This document shows positions 55,558-64,000 of a DNA stretch of 64,000 nt, piece after piece. Both the position numbers and the translations under genes were made by a program. The DNA lies in NCBI GenBank assembly GCA_023627715.1, contig JAMAHW010000036.1:1-64000 (forward strand). The letters are read 5' to 3'. Source of the DNA: Periconia sp. R9002 (taxonomy: Eukaryota > Ascomycota > Dothideomycetes > Pleosporales > Periconiaceae). Each line of letters opens with the position of its first letter. Position 1 is the stretch's first letter. Under the pieces are notes generated by a model, which did no database searches, had not been told where the DNA came from, and was given only the letters and a program-made list of their open reading frames with translations.

Positions 55558-55928
55558 TGTCGCAGGTCGGCGTCAATGATTCGGGTTCCTTCGCATTTGT
55601 TTGCAAGAGCAATGTGGGGCGTTTGGATATACAGCAGTGTGTATGATCAGAGCGGTGCGCGTTGAGAGAAGAAATGTTTTCGGAGCTAGGACCACCTCTC
55701 GTATCACGATTAGGTTTACCTCGAGAGATCAACCCTTGGAAACCATACTTGCAGAGGTAGAAACCATATTTACAGAGGTGGAGTTTAAGTTCAGTGACTC
55801 GTCGAAAAAGCTCATCAAGCAGGCCAAAAAAATCATTATTCTCGCTCACATCCGTACGCTCCCAATCCAAAAACATCCCCCGAGAGATCCAGAATGCAAA
55901 AAATGAAAAACAAAAAAAAGCAAAAAAT
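55558..55928. other. Intergenic region between ceramidase gene and tRNA
   Basis: No gene is supported. It ends in an A-rich stretch (55898-55927) which on the minus strand gives a T-run just after the tRNA, a plausible RNA polymerase III terminator. Confidence 0.6.
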
Positions 55929-56022
55929 GGGTCTTGCCGCGACTCGAACGCGGGGCCTCTCGCAAGTTATGCTCAGGAACTGGGCGCCCTAAGCGAGAAT
56001 CATACCACTAGACCACAAGACC
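55929..56022 (-). tRNA. tRNA-Pro(AGG) with a 22-nt intron
   Basis: The minus strand folds into a complete cloverleaf. The acceptor stem pairs GGTCTTG (56022-56016) with CAAGACC (55936-55930). The D-arm contains TAGTGGTA, and the T-arm is CCGCG/CGCGG around TTCGAGT. The anticodon loop TTAGGGT presents AGG, read as proline. An intron of about 22 nt sits between positions 37 and 38, the standard place. A run of T follows on the same strand. Tertiary-structure bases in the D and T loops fit. Confidence 0.92.
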
Positions 56023-57108
56023 GTGGATCAGACTGTTCTGAACGATGAATTTTGTTTGCCCAGGTTATTATATATACCATATAATAAACAGTCAAGACAA
56101 ATGTTTGGGCAACAGGGAGATCTCTTGAGTCATGCATCCGAACGCGCTCGGATGGGGTGGAGACATGAATCACGGGCTCGAACGGCAACAACGGACGGAC
56201 GAACGCCTCATCATTTGACTACATCCAATCAACTACACGGAAACGGTGCGAGCTATGCTACCCCTGGTTGAGTACGTGTACTTCACTCTCCAATCCGGGC
56301 ACCCGAGCCTCCAACAATCGCCACCACCTTGCTACACGCATACGGCTCGTGATGATACACGGCTGTTTGAGCATCTAAACGTCGTATGTACCATGGTGGA
56401 AGGGTACAAAAGTGCATCACTGCTCGTATGTACCATGGAAGAGTGCAAAGGGTAACTCAAGTCTCTAGTGCTATTCTACCAATCAGAGGATTCCAGTAAT
56501 AAGCGAGGACAAGAACATTTGGAGTTCACAGGTTCAATACCTTTTTAGGCACCAATAGGTATAGGCAAATACTTACAAGATCGCATCGATCGCATCGATG
56601 CTATCTGAACTGAGCCGCTGGGGTCTGCGGATTTTCCCATCTGCCTCCAGATCCCGTCGTTCCACAGCCACCTTGAATCCAACAGAGTAAAGATGCCCTT
56701 GGCCCACGCTACGCCTCAAGAGTGTTAGACGTGGTGCGCACAGTCGTTTCTATACGACTTGTGGTAATTTGAATTTCCACATGGGTACGGACCTCCCAAC
56801 TCGTGCGCATTACACCGCGTCTGCAAAATCCGTCTCCAGGCCGTTGGGATAGGCCAGCCAGTGGAACCTCCGGACGCTGTGGGTAGCCTAAGCCTCCTCA
56901 AGGACGATAATGTCCGTGTTTCAGGGTTGTTAGTTGCTCTAAGTAGAAATATAGCCTACTTTATGAGATTCGGCCTTGCTGGTCATGGTCGTTCGTCACT
57001 CACTGCTGCATCGTTCAACGGCTTGTCGATTATCGCTCTCCGCACCACGGTGCTACGGCACGAACGCTCCAGAACAAAAGACGCATTCTCGCTACAGGTA
57101 GAGTAGAG
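56023..57108. other. Intergenic region with a short direct repeat
   Basis: About 1.1 kb with no supported gene. CGTATGTACCATGG occurs twice, at 56383-56396 and 56425-56438. A GATCGCATCGATCGCATCGATG tandem lies near 56580-56601. Confidence 0.5.
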
Positions 57109-59486
57109 ATGGCCCAACTGTCTCTTCGTGGAGTGTCCAGGGAGTTAGCCGCGACGGTCATTCTTTTACTGTTGCTGTCCATTCTCATCATCACTCTTGT
57201 CCCTGTCCCAATCATTGTACGTCGTATCCCCAGCCTTTGAATTCTCAATTGTGGATAAGCGGACAATTACTCATGATCTGTGTCACCTCAGGTGCCTGGC
57301 AGACGTCTCACGACTGAATTTAGAGTGGCCTACAATATTGTTGGTACAGTCGTCGCGACCATCATCGCTAGGTACGCAGCCGGGGAGATACAGAAAGAGT
57401 GGCTTCGCCTCGTCAACCATCAGCTCTCAGATTTAAAATATCAAGTGTCCAATGGTGAGCGTACTCCCCGGGATGCCCCACTCCGCAATCATAGAATTCA
57501 CAGACATCTTGCTAATACGGCAAAGATCCGAAAATCGGTGTACGATGGCGCGCTATACTTGGCATCAGCACATGGTACGAGAACTTCAAGAACTTCAAAG
57601 CCACCATTCTCGCGGTACTTTCATCTCTCGCTACAGCCCTGATCACCGCCGCTATTGTAGCAGCTATTACGCTTACTGATACGACATGTTCGTCCATGGT
57701 ACATCCTCCTCGAATCCACAGCGGCACAGATACTAGATGTATGGGGTTCAACAATACGAAACGCTCATCCCCTCTCTGGGAGTTGAGTGTGGAATGGGAT
57801 GGTCCTGGATATTTTGCAACCTCGAATCTCGGCTGTCCAGCCTGGACTGGCGATCGGAATCTCGGGGACATCAACACTATCAACCCAAAACAATTCGCAT
57901 ACTCCCGAAATGGGGTTGCGATCGAGAATAGCGCGATTGGGGCTCCTGAAATCTTTTATACCGATTTCCCAAGGCCGGTGGAACCCATCGAGCGGCCGTA
58001 TGGACAACGAATCATCGAGAGTAATCTGCGATCAGTTTCACATTGTTTGCCTGTTATGGCACGTAACCCCTTGCAATGTAAGAGTGTCAGTACAGACTCC
58101 ATCCGAGTAAATCGGACCAGCAACGATAATCAGACGGACGTTTGGCTGGACTTTCCAGGGTGCACATATGTGCAGCCAGAATATGAGTCACCAGACAAAT
58201 TCGGGATCATGGCATCACGTCTATGTGAGGCGAAAGATGATATAGGTCGGGCCACAGTGGCGATGGGTGCAACAGGCGTCATCAGCTTGACTCTGGCAGC
58301 TTCAATGGGTGATAAGAAATTTTTGGAAGAAAACGCCCAAAAGTACGAAGCTATTCTGAACGGGACCATCCGAGACATGAAATACGCCGTCAGTTGCGCA
58401 ATCGATGTTGCACCGACTATCGAATGGCGCACCTTGACTTTGAGCCTCGAACAGGGCCATCTTGACAAAGCACCTTCTTATAGTAAGACTGTTTCTGGTA
58501 AAAAAGGTTGCGCTACACCTACAAACTCGAGCGGTAAATGGGATCTGGGTGCTGGTTACCGGGCCAACGCCGTGGCTGGCTTGAAGCCTCCACTGAGCGA
58601 GGGGCGTTACTGGAACGGGATGACAAACACGATATTCGCCACCGCTCTCAGTGTTAACCATACGTCAAACAGCTATGCCACTGTCGAGTCTTGGAAAAAT
58701 TTGATTCGATCGGATTTTAGCTTTGAGCAATCTACCAACGCACTGGAAGACGTTCTGGGCCTAACTGCCGGAATTACAATGTCACAGTTGTCCACTATGG
58801 ATAGTCTAGCACCTGGCTCTCCACTCACAGACAGGGCAGAATTTCATTCGCCGGTCGCTGGGAATGCGACTTTTGCTTGCACAAGAGTTGGAAGTGGCAG
58901 TCCCTCTGCACTGTATGTATATCCTAGACACGCATTATTCCACGAATTCGGAAAGCGTGACGCGCCGAGATCGTGGGCTTTTCGATGCGTTTTCTTAAGA
59001 TATTACTGACACTATACCTATGCCTTTAGACTCTTCGCTATCCCTCCCCTCCTTGCTGCCAGTCTGGCATTGTATCTTATTTTCACTGTTCCACGTCAAC
59101 CAACTAAATGGAAAACGAGTAGATTAGGAGATATTATTGCCATAGGAATGGCTACGGAACGAGAGTTGAAATTGGCGTACCAATCTGATATTCGGAGGAA
59201 AACTAGAGACTATTCAGTGCAGGCATTGCATTTCAAAGATTTGAAAAGAACAAGTACAGTAAACAGCTTCGATGATGGAGACATGCTACTAAACGGTGCG
59301 GCGCCACCCGGGAGACATGAGAGCGCTCGATGGATCACAGATGCGCAAGGAACTAGGGCGATACCAGTGAGTATAGGGGAGGGCAAAGAGACGGAAATAG
59401 ACAATGGCTGGACCACTGCAGTGCCAAAAAGCCCGGTCAGACTAAGAATCGAAGATAGACAGGTCATGATGAGTGGTGTAAGGTGA
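57109..59486 (+). CDS. Unrecognised multi-TM protein with large extracytosolic domain
   Basis: Exons 57109-57216, 57292-57454, 57526-58912 and 59030-59486 encode 704 residues; introns are 75, 71 and 117 nt and all keep frame. Hydrophobic segments are at about 12-36 (ATVILLLLLSILIITLVPV), 47-65, 115-140 (ILAVLSSLATALITAAIVAAITL) and 553-575 (LFAIPPLLAASLALYLIFTV). The approximately 410 residues between the third and last segments hold several Cys and potential N-glycosylation sites (for example NGT, NHT, NAT) and are presumably extracytosolic. A 125-residue cytosolic tail follows. This architecture is common among large fungal surface-membrane families without a known role. It lies head-to-tail upstream of the histidine kinase, 620 nt apart. 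Confidence 0.8.
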
Positions 59487-60105
59487 TGGAATAATCTACT
59501 GTGGAATGAATCCATCCCTCAGCCACATGACTAACGAATTCACGATATTATATTACACATGTTCAAGATGATTTATTCTGCCCCGTTGAAACCATGGTCT
59601 TAGTTCTTCATTCAGTTCCTCATGTTCCCCAGTCTCCGCGGTGGACGGATTACATATCGCTAACGCATATGTCCCGAAGAAATTTGGATTCATGAAATGT
59701 GATACCAAGAAAACGCACTTTTGGATTGATTAATATACCAAAGCTATGAGGGATACTAAGGTCAAGGGCGAGTCAAAGGGCTAGCATTAAAAATTGTTGC
59801 AGTACAGAACGGTACATCTGGTCAAGCAAGAGGCATTGCGTAGTTGAAGGTTACGGAGGCAAAGGGCCTTGATGGGGTGAATATGCAGTTGGAAATGAGG
59901 ATGTCAGATTCCCACGTAGAAAAACTTTGTTTTTTCGGGTACTTTGAAGAAATTGATGAATTTGAGCCATCGTGTTGGTAAAAAATGTAGTTAGAGGCCA
60001 CCTCTAGGTATGTACTGTAGCAAAGAGGCATTGAGTTGCGCTAACTAAGTTAGACTTAGCCCACTTGGCATGCAGTCCAACGCCATTACCGGCCAGTGAC
60101 GTTGA
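59487..60105. other. Intergenic region, kinase promoter
   Basis: No gene is supported between the membrane-protein gene and the histidine kinase gene. Confidence 0.5.
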
Positions 60106-63100
60106 ATGGAATTCGTGCTGCAGTTCTCGTCTTCGAAAGCTCCTACGCCCGTGGTTCAAATGTCGGTGCCTTTATCACCTACAATAACACCGGTCATGGC
60201 ACCTCTTGAACGTACACGCCATGAAATCGATCAAGAGGCCCTGTCAGAGCTCGATAGCGTTAGTCTGAGGGAGATCCTGGATAGTGACAGCAGACCTAGT
60301 TTTGTATTAGATCTTGACTCTGACTATTACGGCAAGACTAAAGAAACAATTCGGCCGAGCTTCTGTAACGCATCACTTAGGTCTCATGATCGCCTGATGG
60401 ATAGTATCACTGGTCCGGGCACAGACGAAGCAGTCGACGAGACTGGGACAACAACATACGAAAACTTCAAATCATGGGCCACAGGAGTGACCGAGTTCGA
60501 CGATTCTCGGGATGTTTTCCCACTTACTACTGTCTATAACGATATGCTCTGGACTGGTTCTACTATTCGACGAAGATGGCGAATCATCTCTGGCATATCT
60601 CAACTGCCGAAGGAGATACGTTCTTCTGCGGGATCAGGTAGCGTCACAACCAGCGTTCGCAAGTCACCTCCCTCAGATAGTACACATGTTACCACACTGC
60701 AACCGAATAGCTCTTTTCCAATGATCCAAAACACTGCCCTGATATCATCCATCTCATCGACGCCGCCTCATCTTGTCAAACAACGGTCAGACAACGCCTC
60801 CGGGGGTGCATCTAGCGGAACAACTAGTAGCGGAGCATCAGTAACCCTCTCAACGCCTGAAAAAGGTTGCCCGGATTGGACCGCTGCCAACCCAAAAGGG
60901 GAACTTTCTGATCATATGCTATTTGCACGAAATGTCGACTGGGCAGCTACACCTTTGGGACCTATGTCCAATTGGTCGCTCCAATTCCGAGAAATCGCAA
61001 ATTTAGTGATGCGCGATCCGCACCCAGTATCCTTGTTCTGGGGTGAAGAACTAACAATGCTATACAACGAGGCGTATAAAAACGAAGTTGCGGGTAACAA
61101 GCATCCAAATTTGATGGGAACCGGATTTTCCGGTCCTTTTCGAGAGCTTTGGGAAGGAGTAGCGCCAATTTTCCGCGAGTGTGCAAGAACCGGGCAATCT
61201 GTTCGAAAGGAAAACGATAGGCTCCCAATTGAGAGATATGGTTATTTGGAAGAAACTTTCTTTTCATGGTCTTTTGTCCCAATCTATGGAGGCACAGATC
61301 GCATTCTCGGATTCTGGAATGGTCCATTCGAGACGACCTATCATATGATCAATAGTCGCAGACTTCAGACACTACGACAGTTGGGTGAGAAGTTGGCGGA
61401 AACGAGATCAGTGAAGCACTTCTGGCAATGTGTTCTCGATGGCTTGGAAGAAAATCATTATGACATACCTTTCGCCTTGCTTTATTCTATTGTCGACTCG
61501 GATGATGCTGATACGGTCTCCCACTCTTCGGACAGTACAATTTCACTAAAAAGCTGCCTATTGGAAGGCTCAATCGGTATTCCTGATGATCACCCCGCTA
61601 AGCCCGCCAAACTTGATTTGAAGCGCAGTACTGAGGGGTTTGTGCCCGCTTTTCGAGAGGCTATGCGCACTAGAGAGCCTACAATTTTACATACACGTAA
61701 TGGAAGTTTACCGGAAGATCTCATCGAAGGTATACACTGGCGGGGTCATGGAGACCCTTGTAAAGAGGCAATCATCATTCCAGTTCGACCTACCTATGGC
61801 GACAACATTTTTGCGTTCCTGTTGATTGGTATTAATCCTCGTCGAGCGTACGATGAGGATTACAAAATGTTTGCACATATGCTAAACCGTCAACTAGCCA
61901 CTTCCCTGGCTTCCTTCTTATTGTTCGAAGAAGATGTACGACGAAATAAACATGCCGCAGAGGCTGCTGCTCTACAACGCGAAGCTCTCAGTCAGCAACT
62001 CGAGCTACAGGCGAACCGTATGCGTCGCATGACAGAACTTTCACCATTAGGCATGTACTTGTTTGATCCTGATGGGTTCCTTTTGGAAGCCAATGAGCGG
62101 TTCTATGAGATGACTGGACATCCTAGAGATGAGAGAAGCCCACTGGAATTCCTGAGTTATATGGCTGATCCCGAAAGCCAGAAAAAAGCCCAATCCATGT
62201 GGATGGACCTTCAGATAGACAGTAAAATGCGGCAAGAAGAACTTCGAATCAACAACCCCAACTATACTCCTCGCGACCTTACAGGGCAACCTATAGAATA
62301 TTGGGTTTTGGCTTCCTCTCAGCCAGAAATCGGTCCCGACGGACGGATTCGCTCAGTCATGGGCTCAATCGCAGATATCTCCCAATTGAAATGGGCTCAA
62401 GGTCTTCAAGATCGGCGGTTGCAGGAGGCCGAGGAAACAAAGCGGCAGCAGAATGAGTTCATCGATATCACCAGCCATGAAATGCGAAATCCTCTTTCTG
62501 CTATTCTGATATGTGCTGATGGCATCCGTGATGCGTTATCTACGGGTGCTGATGACAAGACTATAGAGGAGTGTATTGAGGCGGCTAACAACATCGCTCT
62601 CTGTGTACAGCATCAGAAGTCCATCGTGGACGATATTTTGACCATCTCCAAACTAGACTCGAATCTATTACTTATTACGCCGATACCTGTGCAGCCCGTT
62701 GCCACTGTACATCGTGCTATGTCAATGTTCAAACCAGAAGTCCAAGCCAAAGATATCGAATTTCATTACTGTCAAGATGCCTCTTTGGAACAACTGGCCG
62801 TAGACTGGGTCAATCTCGATCCCAGCCGACTTCTTCAGATCACTGTCAACCTGATAACTAACGCCATCAAATTTACTCAGGGATCACATACAAGAACGAT
62901 ATCAGTATGTCTTGGCGCATCTGTAGAACCCCCCGTGGTACACGATGAGGCTTTCGAGTATGTACCCACCCGTAATAAACATATTAACGTTACCTCTGGC
63001 GAAGAATGGGGTGATGGCGATGTACTTTATATTCGGGTTGACGTGGAAGACACTGGCTGTGGACTCACCGATGAAGAAAAGCGCGTTCTCTTCGAACGGT

Positions 63101-63979
63101 TCGCCCAGGCATCACCCAGAACTCATGCACATTACGGGGGGAGTGGGTTAGGTCTATTCATTTCGAGACAACTTGCAGAGCTCCATGGAGGCAGAATTGG
63201 TGTATCGTCCATCTCGGGTGTAGGAAGTACGTTCGGCTTCTATATACAAACACGACGGACACCCGCAGAAAACAGGCCAGCACCATCACTACTGAACCAT
63301 GCAGACCCACAAGCAAATCCCCATTCCGAACGTGTTCTTGGTAATTCTAGCTTCCCTGCACTCGTTCACACTACGTCCAGTCCTGCTGCTCTCCCTCCTC
63401 GAGGGACGTCCCACGAAGGCGGGACGCTTTCGTCCGACGCTCTTCATGTATTGATTGTGGAGGACAACCTAGTCAATCAACGCGTTCTATCAAAGCAGCT
63501 TCAAAAATCTGGCTGCATTGTCTATACAGCTGATAACGGCATTCACGCTCTCAGCCACCTTGAAACAACTGCTTTTCAAACACCTGGTGGTACCCCCCTT
63601 TCTGTCATCTTAATGGACCTCGAGATGCCGGAAATGGATGGACTGGCTTGCGTTGAGACAATCCGTGATATGGAATTGAGAGGTGAAATCAAAGGACATG
63701 TACCTGTTGTCGCAATTACAGCAAACGTTCGAGATGAGCAAATGAAGGCGGCGGTACGTTTCCCTGGGTACGACGTAGTATCATCACACCACGTGGCGTG
63801 GCGTTCTGAGACCTTCGTCACCCACATTATCACCATTGATTGAGTTAAGCTGACTTTGTACACGCGAATTTTAGGTGGCACGTGGCATGGATGATGTTGT
63901 GAGCAAACCATTCAGAATACCGGAAGTACTTGCCAAAATCACGGCGGTATTAAATCAATTTGAACATCAGGGGGGGTAA
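60106..63979 (+). CDS. Hybrid histidine kinase with PAS domain
   Basis: Exons 60106-63753 and 63875-63979 encode 1,250 residues. Hybrid kinases autophosphorylate on His and pass the phosphate to their own receiver, then through an HPt protein to response regulators. No membrane segment is visible, so it is probably cytosolic. A disordered N-terminus is followed by a PAS/GAF-like sensory region at about 285-430 and 440-640, and a PAS domain at about 644-760 (LGMYLFDPDGFLLEANERFYEMTGHP). HisKA carries His791 (SHEMRNP). The ATPase has N919 (NLITNAIKF), DTGCG near 982 and GGSGLGL near 1011. The receiver (VLIVEDN) has Asp1171 (ILMDLEMPEMDG). The conserved receiver Lys (VVSKPF, about K1227) is encoded only by the short last exon after a 121-nt intron. 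Confidence 0.93.
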
Positions 63980-64000
63980 GGCATTGCCCCTCTTCCATGC

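Noticed and set aside
56500..56560. Second tRNA (a TTCAA-containing arm)
   Set aside because: No acceptor or anticodon stem can be paired around it.

Overview
The window is from the nuclear genome of a filamentous ascomycete (Pezizomycotina; the class cannot be fixed from this sequence). Short introns of about 45-130 nt interrupt most genes. The gene set is typical of the group: the peroxin Pex20, an AzgA-type purine permease, a Nud1/Cdc11 scaffold, a hybrid histidine kinase and a Kex2-processed repeat precursor. A very A/T-rich block at the left edge shows the C-to-T and G-to-A signature of repeat-induced point mutation (RIP). All gene models were assembled by hand; reading-frame arithmetic was checked across every splice junction.

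Layout. 1-2.94 kb: RIP-degraded repeat, with one nearly intact and one mutated copy of a 76-nt sequence at its two ends. 3.2-8.4 kb (+): prefoldin subunit 1, an Arg/Glu-rich coiled-coil protein, Pex20. 9.0-9.7 kb (-): small Zn(II)2Cys6 protein, then about 3.2 kb without a supported gene. 13-15.3 kb (-): nine-exon AzgA-like permease. 16.5-19.5 kb (+): degenerate methyltransferase-like protein and a thioredoxin-fold AhpC/TSA-like protein. 19.7-20.8 kb (-): TLC-domain membrane protein. 21.8-22.8 kb (+): Cus2/HTATSF1-like splicing factor with a GC-AG intron. 24.6-26.7 kb (-): PPR-like mitochondrial protein. 29.1-30.0 kb (+): secreted ten-repeat precursor with dibasic sites. 30.6-31.8 kb (-): short-chain dehydrogenase. 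32.6-36.6 kb (-): Kcs1 inositol hexakisphosphate kinase. 37.7-39.6 kb (-): unrecognised 651-aa protein. 40.4-45.9 kb (+): Nud1/Cdc11/SnaD. 46.5-49.0 kb (+): She4/UNC-45 myosin chaperone. 49.4-50.2 kb (+): small four-TM protein. 50.6-51.9 kb (-): C2H2 zinc-finger protein like INO80 subunit Iec1. 52.4-53.5 kb (-): aldo-keto reductase. 54.2-55.6 kb (-): alkaline ceramidase. 55.9-56.0 kb (-): intron-containing tRNA-Pro(AGG). 57.1-59.5 kb (+): unrecognised multi-TM protein. 60.1-64.0 kb (+): hybrid histidine kinase.

Most genes are unrelated housekeeping functions and do not form a pathway cluster. The most interesting object is the repeat precursor at 29117-29996: a signal peptide followed by ten units with invariant L-G-x-P and W-x-K positions, eight dibasic cleavage sites, and an acidic residue opening units 2-10. 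It fits a kexin-processed secreted peptide family, possibly a RiPP precursor, with a core I do not recognise. Other notable points are five perfect copies of the palindrome TACCTAGGTA, all in promoter-type intergenic DNA, a possible 31-nt intron in the permease, and an in-frame stop that a frame-preserving intron could remove in the zinc-cluster gene.
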